Source: JABDMH01 sp964428345
GTDB taxonomy: Bacteria > Bacteroidota > Bacteroidia > Chitinophagales > Saprospiraceae
Assembly: GCA_964428345.1 (NCBI GenBank)
Contig: CAYRYD010000023.1
Location: 23,528-87,527, forward strand
Direction of reading: 5' to 3'
Length of the DNA stretch: 64,000 bases
Shown: positions 18,483 through 26,887 of the stretch, piece by piece
How positions within the stretch are numbered: position 1 is the stretch's first letter
How the letters are laid out: each line of letters begins with the position of its first letter
Translations under genes and position numbers: made by a program
The notes under the pieces: model-generated
The model's input: the letters and a program-made list of their open reading frames with translations, nothing else
Told to the model about the DNA's origin: nothing
Databases searched by the model: none

Positions 18483-19541
18483 ATGCTGGAAGATGATCTT
18501 CAGGATGACGAGTTGTTTGAGCGTCAAAGTTATACCGTTGATCCTGGTCAGCAACCTCTACGGATCGATAAATTCTTGATGGATCGTCTCTGGAAAGTAT
18601 CCAGAAGCAAGATTCAAAATGGTATCAATGCCGGTTCGATCAAAGTCAACCAGGCATTGATTAAACCGAACTACAAAGTTCGGCCGGGTGATGAAATCGA
18701 ACTGTTGATCCCCCGGATATCAGTCGATGAGATCAAATTAGAGGGCGAAGATTTACCCCTCGATATTGTCTATGAAGACGATGATCTGCTGGTTGTCAAT
18801 AAGGCAACCGGGATGGTTGTCCATCCCGGTGTGGGTAATCGCCGGGGTACATTGGTGAATGCGTTGATCTATCATCTTGAAAATCAGAAGTTGCCCGTTT
18901 TGGAAGGTAATCCGGAAGACCGACCCGGACTGGTACACCGGATTGACAAGAACACCTCGGGGCTGCTGGTCATTGCCAAAAATGAATACACCCTCGGTCA
19001 TCTTGCCCGCCAGTTTTATGAACACACAACCGAAAGAACCTACCTGGCACTGGTCTGGGGTCAGCCTGAACCGCCTGCTGGTACAATCACCGGCTATATC
19101 GGCAGGGACCCCAAAGATCGTACCCGGCACCGGGTTTTTGATGAAGGAGAATCCGGCAAGTTGGCCATTACCCATTATAAAACCATCGAACCAATGTATT
19201 ATGTCAGCCTGTTGGAATGCAATCTCGAAACAGGACGTACTCACCAGATCCGGGTGCACCTGAGCTATCTTGGGCATCCGTTGTTTGGAGATGATAAATA
19301 CGGTGGTCAACAAATTGTAAAGGGTACCATATTTCAAAAATATCGTCAATTTGTCCAGAATTGTTTTGCGTTGATGCCCCACCAGGCATTGCACGCTCAG
19401 ACCCTGGGTTTTAAACATCCGAAGTCTGGAGAATATTTGAGATTTTCCGTTCCGCCTCCCCCTGCATTTGAACAGGTCATCGAAAAATGGCGTAATTATG
19501 TGCACACCAGAAAAGAAAATTTGACGGATGATGGGAATTAA
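18483..19541 (+). CDS. rluD: 23S rRNA pseudouridine synthase, RluD type
   Basis: Isomerises specific uridines of 23S rRNA to pseudouridine during ribosome assembly. The 352-aa protein has an N-terminal S4 RNA-binding domain (about residues 26-85, RIDKFLMDRLWKVSRSKIQ, then a KVRPGDEIEL turn) and an RluA-family catalytic domain. In the latter, the HRIDKNTSGLLVIAKN motif carries catalytic Asp155, and ETGRTHQIRVHL and HPLFGDDKYGG are family-typical. ATG 18483 is used. Its last 14 nt overlap the next gene, and nth follows closely, so the three form an operon. RluC-type specificity is possible, but the S4 domain plus acidic N-terminus fits RluD well. Confidence 0.92.
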   Translation: MLEDDLQDDELFERQSYTVDPGQQPLRIDKFLMDRLWKVSRSKIQNGINAGSIKVNQALIKPNYKVRPGDEIELLIPRISVDEIKLEGEDLPLDIVYEDDDLLVVNKATGMVVHPGVGNRRGTLVNALIYHLENQKLPVLEGNPEDRPGLVHRIDKNTSGLLVIAKNEYTLGHLARQFYEHTTERTYLALVWGQPEPPAGTITGYIGRDPKDRTRHRVFDEGESGKLAITHYKTIEPMYYVSLLECNLETGRTHQIRVHLSYLGHPLFGDDKYGGQQIVKGTIFQKYRQFVQNCFALMPHQALHAQTLGFKHPKSGEYLRFSVPPPPAFEQVIEKWRNYVHTRKENLTDDGN

Positions 19542-20541
19542 AGAAGCATTGGTCAGGTTGGGACAATGGCTTGATACCTCTACTCAGGAAATACATCCGG
19601 TCATTCAACGGGCTGTTCAGCGGAATCCCTGGTTTACCCAGGCGAATATTAAATTAGCACTAAAAAACATCCGTGATAACTATCTCCGGGAGGAGAAGCT
19701 TCAGTCCTGGTTGGAGGGGTATCTACCGCCAGAGTCTGACAGGCATAAGGTCAGGGTCGGATTGATTATGGCAGGAAATATCCCACTGGTCGGATTTCAT
19801 GACCTGCTCTGTGTAATAGCCAGTGGACATACGGCCATGGTTAAATTGTCTGATAAGGATGATCAGCTGATTCCGGCATTGATAAAGAAAATGGAAGCCT
19901 GGTTTCCCGAAATAACCAGGAGAGTCTTCTTTGTAGACCGGTTATCGGATTTTCAGGCTGTCATTGCCACCGGTAGCAACCTTTCCGCGAAATATTTTAA
20001 TAAATATTTTTCAGGGCATCCCCATATTATCCGGAAAAACAGAAATTCCGTCGCCATCCTGACCGGAGGAGAGGCGGAAGAAGAATTGACGTTACTGGGC
20101 ACCGATATTTTTTCGTATTTCGGATTGGGATGTCGTAATGTTTCGAAAATCCATGTGCCTCACGACTTTGATTTTGCCCGTTTTCTTTTACACTTAAACC
20201 GGTTTAAAAACATCACCGAGCATTATAAATACCGAAACAATTATGATTATCATCTCGCAACGGCGATCATTAACCGGGAAAAATATATGAGCAACGATTG
20301 TATTGTCTTACTGGAAAATCAATCAATTGCTTCCAGAGTGGCGGTTTTACATTACGAATTTTATCGTGATCCGGTCGAATTGGGAAAGGAGTTGACGCTG
20401 CATAAGGAGGAAATTCAGTGTGTCGTGAGTAAATCGGAGATACCAGGTTTTATGTTTACTCCCTGGGGCAGTACCCAAATGCCTCAGCTCCATGACTATG
20501 CCGACGGTATCGACACCATGTCATTTTTGTTGTCACTCTGA
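19528..20541 (+). CDS. LuxC-type acyl-CoA reductase
   Basis: Family of NADPH-dependent acyl-CoA reductases related to LuxC, which reduce fatty acyl-CoA to the aldehyde. The 337-aa protein has the nucleotide-binding stretch VRVGLIMAGNIPLVGFHD (residues 76-92), the KLSDKDD loop, ATGSNLSAKYF and a candidate catalytic Cys202 in FSYFGLGCRNVSKIHVP. Two adjacent ATGs (19528, 19531) are possible starts; the first is given. The 14-nt overlap with rluD indicates translational coupling. No LuxAB, LuxD or LuxE partner is present, so bioluminescence is not implied. Its physiological role in Bacteroidota is unclear and membrane-lipid or wax metabolism is only an inference. Confidence 0.75.
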   Translation: MMGIKEALVRLGQWLDTSTQEIHPVIQRAVQRNPWFTQANIKLALKNIRDNYLREEKLQSWLEGYLPPESDRHKVRVGLIMAGNIPLVGFHDLLCVIASGHTAMVKLSDKDDQLIPALIKKMEAWFPEITRRVFFVDRLSDFQAVIATGSNLSAKYFNKYFSGHPHIIRKNRNSVAILTGGEAEEELTLLGTDIFSYFGLGCRNVSKIHVPHDFDFARFLLHLNRFKNITEHYKYRNNYDYHLATAIINREKYMSNDCIVLLENQSIASRVAVLHYEFYRDPVELGKELTLHKEEIQCVVSKSEIPGFMFTPWGSTQMPQLHDYADGIDTMSFLLSL

Positions 20542-20565
20542 GAAAGCCCAAACTAACATAGAATA

Positions 20566-21246
20566 ATGACTCAAAAGGAAAGAGCCGGAGAGATAGCCAG
20601 GCGCCTGAACCATTACTTTCCCTCTCCCCCCATACCCCTGGATCATCAAGACCCTTATACTTTGTTAATAGCTGTGTTGTTGTCAGCTCAATGTACCGAT
20701 GAAAGAGTAAACAGGATTACACCGGTTTTATTTAAGCAGGCCGATAATCCGTTTGATATGATCAGGTTGGGGCAGGAGGAAATCCGGGAAATTATCAAGC
20801 CTTGCGGATTGGCGCCGATGAAATCAAAGGGTATCTATGGATTATCAAAAATACTGGTGGAGAAGTATGATGGTCGGGTTCCGGCTGATCTTTCTGCATT
20901 AGAGGCACTTCCCGCAGTAGGTCATAAAACCGCTTCAGTGGTGATGTGCCAGGCATTTGATATCCCGGCTTTCCCGGTTGATACCCACATTCACCGTCTG
21001 GCCTGGCGATGGAAACTGAGTACGGGTCACAGCGTAGCCAAAACCGAAAAAGACCTAAAGAAGCTTTTTCCCGAAACCACCTGGAATAAAGTGCACTTGC
21101 AGATGATTTATTTCGGCAGAAAATTTTGTCCTGCCCGTGGTCACGATCCCATGTCCTGTCCCGTTTGCCGGGATTTTGGAAGAAGATCACTGTTTACAAA
21201 AAAGCAGGGAAAAATGAAAAATCATCCGTCTAAAACGGATAATTGA
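20566..21246 (+). CDS. nth: Endonuclease III (base-excision DNA glycosylase/AP lyase)
   Basis: Removes oxidised pyrimidines and cleaves the abasic strand. The 226-aa protein has LLSAQCTDERVN (residues 38-49), the helix-hairpin-helix with catalytic Lys121 (LPAVGHKTASVV) and catalytic Asp139 in FPVDTHIHRLAWR. The C-terminal iron-sulfur loop is atypical: Cys188, Cys198 and Cys201 are present as C-X9-C-X2-C, and the position of the fourth canonical Cys is Arg207. The [4Fe-4S] cluster may therefore be absent or altered. The gene is third in the rluD operon, 24 bp after the reductase. Its last 17 nt overlap the 3' end of the convergent Omp85 gene, so the basic tail NHPSKTDN is encoded in shared DNA. 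Confidence 0.9.
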   Translation: MTQKERAGEIARRLNHYFPSPPIPLDHQDPYTLLIAVLLSAQCTDERVNRITPVLFKQADNPFDMIRLGQEEIREIIKPCGLAPMKSKGIYGLSKILVEKYDGRVPADLSALEALPAVGHKTASVVMCQAFDIPAFPVDTHIHRLAWRWKLSTGHSVAKTEKDLKKLFPETTWNKVHLQMIYFGRKFCPARGHDPMSCPVCRDFGRRSLFTKKQGKMKNHPSKTDN

Positions 21247-23599
21247 TGGCAAAATTCCAGTTGATCACTTCATTGAGTGGCACTGAGCTTTTCAGGGCCC
21301 GGTAGTGACCCAATTCATCGGGGAAGGGATTACGCAGCTTGAGCCCGACATCAAGAATTATCTTGAAGTAATCGGCGTCAAACCGGATGCCTGCTCCGGA
21401 TCCCAGGGCAATTTGCCGGACGAAATCTTCGGTGAATACACTACCCTCTCGCTCATCTTTTTTGATGGTCCAGATATTACCTGCATCCAGGAAAAATGCC
21501 CCTTCGATGCGCCAGAAAACATCAAACCGGTATTCCGCATTCAAAAGCAGTTTGATATCACCAGTTTGAAAGAAAGGACTGTTGTTACTTCGGGTCACAG
21601 TGCTGTCCTGATAACTTCCTGGTCCAAGTTCACGGATTCTCCAGGCCCGCATGCTGAGAGGTCCACCCAGATAAAACTGATGGACAAAAGGAATCACTTC
21701 CGAAGTACCAAAAGGGGTACCTATACCAATATTGGCCCGGAAAGCCAGTGCCTGTTCGCCTGCCAGTTTCTTATATAAACGGCCGTCAACCTCCATTTTG
21801 ACAAATTGGGCAAAGGTGAGATCACCCAACCGAAATGGACGGTCCAGTCCGTTGGCAATCAGATTGGCAAGATAGATTTCAGTACCACTGACCTCCAGAC
21901 TTCCGATAAATGCCGATGAATATCCCCGGGGACCAGGCAACCGCTCCTGCGTAAAATTAATCTTGTTGAAGAAAAGGCTGGTGATCAGCTGAGGGGCGAA
22001 GGATTTTCGGGCAAAAGTCTGCTCTGAATAGATGGAGTCAAATTCTTCCCGGATGGTCGGATCAAAATAGGTGACCGACGGATGTATGACCTGAATGCGT
22101 TTTCTTCCCTGACCGGACGTGATCAAAGACCGGAAACCATACTGGGCGGTGAGGGAGTGATAGTTAAAAAAGCGAAAAAGATCAACGTATTCATAAGTGA
22201 GGTCAATAACGGAAGTTCCGTTGGATTTTAATCTTTCGTACCAGTCTTCGGAGATGATCCCGGACCTGGACAGTGCCTTGTAGATTCCCAGAAAATCAGC
22301 ATAACGGGGTATCTCCAGGGTGTTGGAAAAATTCAAATTAACGGCATTAAAAATCCCGGATAGTTTTGGGTCAACCTCAAAACTTAAATCCAAAACATTA
22401 GAGAATCGCTCTGAACCTCCGATAAAATTATTGTTCACCAGACCCAGATTGGTGCCAAGCCCTATGAATGACTGACTGCTGACCGTGGTGCGGTTCAATT
22501 CAAATTCGATGCTGGTCTCGATACGTTTGGCTGGAAGGAGATCGATTTGAAAATCAACGATGTTGGAGCTATCATCCCGGGGCAACGCATTTATGTCGGC
22601 AAACTGAACCGCAGGGAGCTGCAGCTGACTTCTGGTGAGGGTCAAGTCTTCCCTTCTGAACAAGTCGCCGGGTTTTAATTTAATGTAATTGAGCAGGGAA
22701 ACCGGGTTGATCCGGTTTTTCGCATCAAAATTGTAAAATTGAATCGAGTCGATTGTATTCAGCGACTGTTCACCATCCGGTAATTCAAATTTATTATAAA
22801 CACGAACCTCCCCGATATATTGCTGATTGAAAAGCCCATCCTGCCCGGGAAGTAAGCGCAACCGTACCGCTATGGTGCCTCCGGTAGTGTCTAAGGCTTC
22901 AAGTGAACTAAAGTTGCCCAATGAAAGATTGGCGAATCCGCGTTCATGTAATTTATCCAGAACGCGGAGTTTTTCCTGATAAAGTGCAGCATAGGAAACG
23001 GGGGTGCCAGGCGTAAGATGGGTCTCGCTGATGTTTTCCTGAAGGATCCGGCTAACCATAGAGTCAGGGGCGACCAGCTCGTAAGACTTAATTGTAAAAA
23101 GTCTGTTAGGTTTAACAAAGTAGTCAACAGTAACCTTTTTTTTTCGCACGGTACTGGTATACCACACCTCCGGGGTCAAATATCCCCGGTTGAAAAGCAG
23201 TTGTTTCATCGCTTCAACCGTACTGGCAGTGGCAACCGTGTCATAGATGCTGGGTGGTTCTATCAGTTTCCTTTGGACAAACCGATCAAAATCGGTGGTA
23301 TCACCTTTTTCCTGTTGACGATAATAGAACCATAGCCGGGGTTTGAAAAATATGAAAGTCCGGTCATTGGGTTTTTGCTGCAACTGGGTTTGCAGTTCAT
23401 ATTTCAGAATACTTTTTTCAGCTATAGGACCATCTCCAACAAAGCGGATGTGGTTTCTTACCAGGACTTGTTCATCATCTTTCAGATATTTGATCGTATT
23501 ACACGACGAGCATAGGTAGAGCAGGATCAGTAAGCTAAAAATACCTTGCTGACGTTGTCCTAAATTAAAGCATGGAAAAATCGGGTATGAATATTCCAC
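21230..23599 (-). CDS. Omp85/BamA-TamA-family outer membrane lipoprotein
   Basis: Outer-membrane beta-barrel protein of the Omp85 superfamily, about 790 aa, likely involved in insertion or translocation of outer-membrane proteins. The N-terminus has a hydrophobic run followed by LCSSC, a plausible lipobox with the Cys near residue 33-36, as in Bacteroidota TamA-like lipoproteins. POTRA-like segments follow (FTIKSYEL, TPGTPVSYAALYQEKLRVLDKLHERGFANL). The C-terminal half is a bacterial surface antigen domain with FFLDAGNIW and LGSGAGIRFD, ending in NYPF with the terminal aromatic typical of barrels. No ATG precedes the signal sequence; GTG at 23597-23599 is chosen, and TTG at 23608 is an alternative. 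Either overlaps the start of the divergent rRNA methyltransferase gene. Specific client unknown. Confidence 0.85.
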   Translation of the reverse strand: MEYSYPIFPCFNLGQRQQGIFSLLILLYLCSSCNTIKYLKDDEQVLVRNHIRFVGDGPIAEKSILKYELQTQLQQKPNDRTFIFFKPRLWFYYRQQEKGDTTDFDRFVQRKLIEPPSIYDTVATASTVEAMKQLLFNRGYLTPEVWYTSTVRKKKVTVDYFVKPNRLFTIKSYELVAPDSMVSRILQENISETHLTPGTPVSYAALYQEKLRVLDKLHERGFANLSLGNFSSLEALDTTGGTIAVRLRLLPGQDGLFNQQYIGEVRVYNKFELPDGEQSLNTIDSIQFYNFDAKNRINPVSLLNYIKLKPGDLFRREDLTLTRSQLQLPAVQFADINALPRDDSSNIVDFQIDLLPAKRIETSIEFELNRTTVSSQSFIGLGTNLGLVNNNFIGGSERFSNVLDLSFEVDPKLSGIFNAVNLNFSNTLEIPRYADFLGIYKALSRSGIISEDWYERLKSNGTSVIDLTYEYVDLFRFFNYHSLTAQYGFRSLITSGQGRKRIQVIHPSVTYFDPTIREEFDSIYSEQTFARKSFAPQLITSLFFNKINFTQERLPGPRGYSSAFIGSLEVSGTEIYLANLIANGLDRPFRLGDLTFAQFVKMEVDGRLYKKLAGEQALAFRANIGIGTPFGTSEVIPFVHQFYLGGPLSMRAWRIRELGPGSYQDSTVTRSNNSPFFQTGDIKLLLNAEYRFDVFWRIEGAFFLDAGNIWTIKKDEREGSVFTEDFVRQIALGSGAGIRFDADYFKIILDVGLKLRNPFPDELGHYRALKSSVPLNEVINWNFAINYPF

Positions 23600-24375
23600 A
23601 GGTTTCAAAAGGTCAGATCAAATATTTACAAACGCTAAAACTAAAAAAGTATCGTCAAAAGTATGGGTGTTTCGTTGCGGAAGGAAGAAAAGTAGTTGAT
23701 GAGATTATAAGGGATAATCATCTTAAAATCAATTCATTATATGGACTCAGTTCATGGATCGAAGCACATCAGCAATTATTGAATGACCGGATGATCCCTT
23801 ATTTTGGAATGGAGAGTCCTCAACTGAAGCAGGTGAGTAGTTTTACGACACCCGATATGGTCATCATAGAATGCCGGATCCCGGATCCCCAACCAATTAA
23901 GACTCCCCGGAGCTGGCTGATCTATCTTGATGGGTTAAAAGACCCCGGCAATCTGGGCACGATATTACGATCAGCCGACTGGTTCGGAATCGGTGATGTT
24001 ATCCTGTCACCCGGGTCGGTAGATTGTTACAATGCCAAATCAGTTCATGCTTCCATGGGTAGCCTCGGCAGACTGGGAGTCCATTATCTCGAGTTTGGTA
24101 CACTACGATCCCAATTTCCTCACCTGCCGATCGTGCTGGCCGATGCCGCAGGTCGTCCTTGCAACGAATTGGACCTGCAGCCTCCGGGCATCCTGGTCAT
24201 TGGTAGTGAAAGCCACGGTATTTCAGGAGATATCCGTCGTTTCGATCATCACCGGTTGGCGATACCAAAACATCCTGAAAGCCGGGTTGAATCCTTGAAT
24301 GCCGCCATGGCGACTATCGCATTGCTAGCCCTGCTGAACTACAACAACTTTGTGAGGGCAGCGTCCAGCTCATAA
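23572..24375 (+). CDS. SpoU/TrmH-family RNA 2'-O-methyltransferase
   Basis: SAM-dependent SPOUT-fold enzyme that methylates the ribose of rRNA or tRNA. The 267-aa protein has an N-terminal substrate-binding domain (QIKYLQTLKLKKYRQKYGCFVAEGRKVVDE) and a C-terminal knotted domain with motif 1 LDGLKDPGNLGTILRSADWFG, motif 2 ILVIGSESHGIS and motif 3 IPKHPESRVESLNAAMATI, containing the SAM-binding loop residues. ATG 23572 gives MEKSGMNIPQ; ATG 23587 (MNIPQVSKGQIK) is equally acceptable and matches relatives better. The 5' end overlaps the divergent Omp85 gene, and the 3' end overlaps the convergent thioredoxin gene by 37 bp. Target nucleotide unknown. Confidence 0.88.
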   Translation: MEKSGMNIPQVSKGQIKYLQTLKLKKYRQKYGCFVAEGRKVVDEIIRDNHLKINSLYGLSSWIEAHQQLLNDRMIPYFGMESPQLKQVSSFTTPDMVIIECRIPDPQPIKTPRSWLIYLDGLKDPGNLGTILRSADWFGIGDVILSPGSVDCYNAKSVHASMGSLGRLGVHYLEFGTLRSQFPHLPIVLADAAGRPCNELDLQPPGILVIGSESHGISGDIRRFDHHRLAIPKHPESRVESLNAAMATIALLALLNYNNFVRAASSS

Positions 24376-25400
24376 GGATTGACCGAAGTGGAGGCGATGG
24401 TACCATCCTTATCAATCAGGAAAGTTTTGGGTATGCCTCTTACTCCGTACACAGCAGCAGGTTCGGAATTCCAGTATTTAAGGTCACTGACATGATAAGG
24501 CCAGGTCAGCTTGTCCTGTTCGATAGCCTGCACCCAGCGGTTAGCCTGACCGGGGCGATCCAGAGAAACACTGAATACGGTAAAACCCTGATCCTTGTAC
24601 TTATTGTAAGTCTTTACCACGTGAGGGTTGGCTCGACGGCATGGTCCGCACCAGCTCGCCCAGAAATCAAGCAGAACCACCTGACCCTTCAGGTCGGAGA
24701 GTTTCATGATTTTGCCGTCAGGATTAGGAAGGGCAATATCGGGTGCCGGTTGACCGACTTTAATCACCTCCAGCGATTGCTGCCGGGCCATTTGCTTTTC
24801 AATGTCATCGACCTCTGCGGTATAGAGGGTGGTGTATTCCGAATTGGGATACGCGTCTTTCAGACGGGTTGCTACTTTGCGCATCGTTCCGATATTTTCG
24901 AGAGATGGGCGCAGGCCGATCAGGGTATAGTGCATTGCAACGATTGGGTCTGAAGCCGATTCAATCAATACTGGTATGTCTGCAGGACCCAATTCCTGTT
25001 TCCGGATCTTGTTCATATTGGTCAGCATTTCCGTAGCAGCTTCAGACCCTTCAATGGTAAAGTCATACTGGCCGATCTGGGTCATCGCCGTGTTGATTTT
25101 CATTTTCTTTTCCGTACCATCCAGGAAAAAGAAGGCGCGTTGCGAACCCACCCTGATGCGATAAATACCCGGTTTGAGGTCTTCCTGGAGATTGATTTCA
25201 AAACTTCCGTTACCAGCCAGAGGAGTTTTGGCAATGACACGGGTCTGATTCATTTTGACCTCATCAAAAAATAGCTGCAGATCTTCTGCATCGGTTATCG
25301 TACCTGTGATCTGGACTCCTTTGCTATTCATCGCATTTTTGCAGGAGCTCAACGTGGCAAAACCCAGAAATATGGCGATGGTATATTTCAAAATGTTCAT
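24339..25400 (-). CDS. TlpA-like thioredoxin lipoprotein with DUF4369 N-domain
   Basis: Membrane-anchored thiol:disulfide oxidoreductase acting in the periplasm. The 353-aa protein starts MNILKYTIAIFLGFATLSSC, with lipobox LSSC (Cys20). Residues about 28-125 form a DUF4369 beta domain common in Bacteroidota TlpA proteins (ITGTITDAEDLQLFF, GIYRIRVG). Residues about 215-353 form an AhpC/TSA-type thioredoxin fold with VVLLDFWASWCGPCRRANPH; redox Cys251 and Cys254 form the WCGPC active site, and cis-Pro lies in GVRGIPKTFLID. It is likely to reduce or resolve exported thiols. The 3' end overlaps the methyltransferase gene by 37 bp. Transcribed alone. Confidence 0.9.
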   Translation of the reverse strand: MNILKYTIAIFLGFATLSSCKNAMNSKGVQITGTITDAEDLQLFFDEVKMNQTRVIAKTPLAGNGSFEINLQEDLKPGIYRIRVGSQRAFFFLDGTEKKMKINTAMTQIGQYDFTIEGSEAATEMLTNMNKIRKQELGPADIPVLIESASDPIVAMHYTLIGLRPSLENIGTMRKVATRLKDAYPNSEYTTLYTAEVDDIEKQMARQQSLEVIKVGQPAPDIALPNPDGKIMKLSDLKGQVVLLDFWASWCGPCRRANPHVVKTYNKYKDQGFTVFSVSLDRPGQANRWVQAIEQDKLTWPYHVSDLKYWNSEPAAVYGVRGIPKTFLIDKDGTIASTSVNPYELDAALTKLL

Positions 25401-25687
25401 ATTTTTAAAAGTTTTAGATCAATCTTGATTTAAGGAATTTTCAGCCAGTTATCAAACAGCAAAAAGGCCTCGTTGTTCAAGCCATTTGCAATAGCAAACG
25501 GAAACTGAAAGCACCTTAGTGTATCTGCAAATGCTGATCCTGGCGGTCATATTAGATTTTAAGCAAATATATCGAATGTTGTCGATTCTTCGCATGACCG
25601 GATCAGCCGAAAGAATTCTTGAATCCTGTTTCCGGAGAAAAATTGCATAGACGATAAAATCGGCATATATTAGTCGAAAAATACGAC

Positions 25688-26758
25688 ATGCAACAGCCGT
25701 TCATCAAGGGCAGGGGAGCACAACTGAATACGCCGGATCCCTATGCCAAATTCATTCGAACTTCGATGTACCCTGATCACGAAGAAGTAGAGGAAGGTGC
25801 TTTTCGCAATAGTCAGATCACAGTGGTCTATCCAAAAACCATTGTTAATGAAGTGAAAAGCCCGGATGTCGGAATGGAATTTTCAATCAACCCCTATCAG
25901 GGTTGCGAGCATGGTTGCATTTATTGTTATGCCCGTAATACCCATCCATACTGGGGATACAGTGCGGGACTGGACTTTGAGACTAAGATCATGGTTAAGC
26001 TCAATGCACCCGATCTTCTCCATAAATTTCTCAGCAATCCCAAATGGAATGCCAAACCGATCGTACTCTCCGGTAATACGGATTGTTATCAGCCCGTTGA
26101 AGGAAAGTATCAACTGACCAGGGGATTGTTGAAGGTATTTCACCAATTCAGGCATCCGGTAGGGATCATTACAAAAAATTCGCTGGTGATGCGGGATCTG
26201 GATATATTATCAGAATTGAACCGGCATCAGCTGGTCAGGGTGATCATTTCAGTCACCACATTGGATGATGACCTGCGGCAGAAAATGGAGCCACGTACCG
26301 CCACGATCCGGAAGAGGCTTCAGACCATCGCTTTTTTGGCAAAGGAGGGGATTCCTGTCTCGGTCATGGTGGCACCGATCATTCCAGGGATCAATGATCA
26401 CGAAATCATGGAAATAGTCCGGATTAGTGCGCTGATGGGAGCCCGGTCGGCTGGTTATACGGTTGTGCGGTTGAATGGAGACATCGAGACGATTTTTCGG
26501 GACTGGATAAACCAGGTCATGCCCGACCGGGCGGAAAAAGTGCTGGGTAAAATTGCCCATTGTCATGGTGGTAAGCCAGGAGACAGCCGTTTTGGACTCC
26601 GGATGCGGGGTGAGGGAAAAATCGCACAAATCATCCGGGATCAATTTCAACTGGCGGTTAGAAAATATCTTCCTGATAAGTCACCCATCAGTCTGAACAC
26701 GGAGCTCTATGATAAACATAGGAATCCTCAGATGCTGATCGACTTTAACCAGGATTAA
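25688..26758 (+). CDS. Radical SAM protein, PA0069/SplB-like family
   Basis: Radical SAM enzyme of the PA0069 family, related to spore photoproduct lyase; members are common in bacteria, but their reaction is unknown. The 356-aa protein has the cluster motif C-X3-C-X2-C at Cys73, Cys77 and Cys80 (YQGCEHGCIYCYARNTH). This is followed by HPYWGYSAGLDFETKI, and the barrel strands include LSGNTDCYQPVEGKYQLTR, VGIITKNSLVMRDLD, TTLDDDLRQKMEPR and VAPIIPGINDHE. The ATG at 25688 follows a 287-bp spacer and the gene appears monocistronic. The family call is strong; the biological role is unassigned. Confidence 0.88.
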   Translation: MQQPFIKGRGAQLNTPDPYAKFIRTSMYPDHEEVEEGAFRNSQITVVYPKTIVNEVKSPDVGMEFSINPYQGCEHGCIYCYARNTHPYWGYSAGLDFETKIMVKLNAPDLLHKFLSNPKWNAKPIVLSGNTDCYQPVEGKYQLTRGLLKVFHQFRHPVGIITKNSLVMRDLDILSELNRHQLVRVIISVTTLDDDLRQKMEPRTATIRKRLQTIAFLAKEGIPVSVMVAPIIPGINDHEIMEIVRISALMGARSAGYTVVRLNGDIETIFRDWINQVMPDRAEKVLGKIAHCHGGKPGDSRFGLRMRGEGKIAQIIRDQFQLAVRKYLPDKSPISLNTELYDKHRNPQMLIDFNQD

Positions 26759-26887
26759 AGACCATACAAGGTGCAGGCCGGTCCAATATTAAATTAATAT
26801 TAACTGATTGCATGCAGAGTCCCGATTTGGGTGGTTTACCTATCTTACAGCCGGCAAACTAAACTTTGGTAATTTACCCGATTGTAG

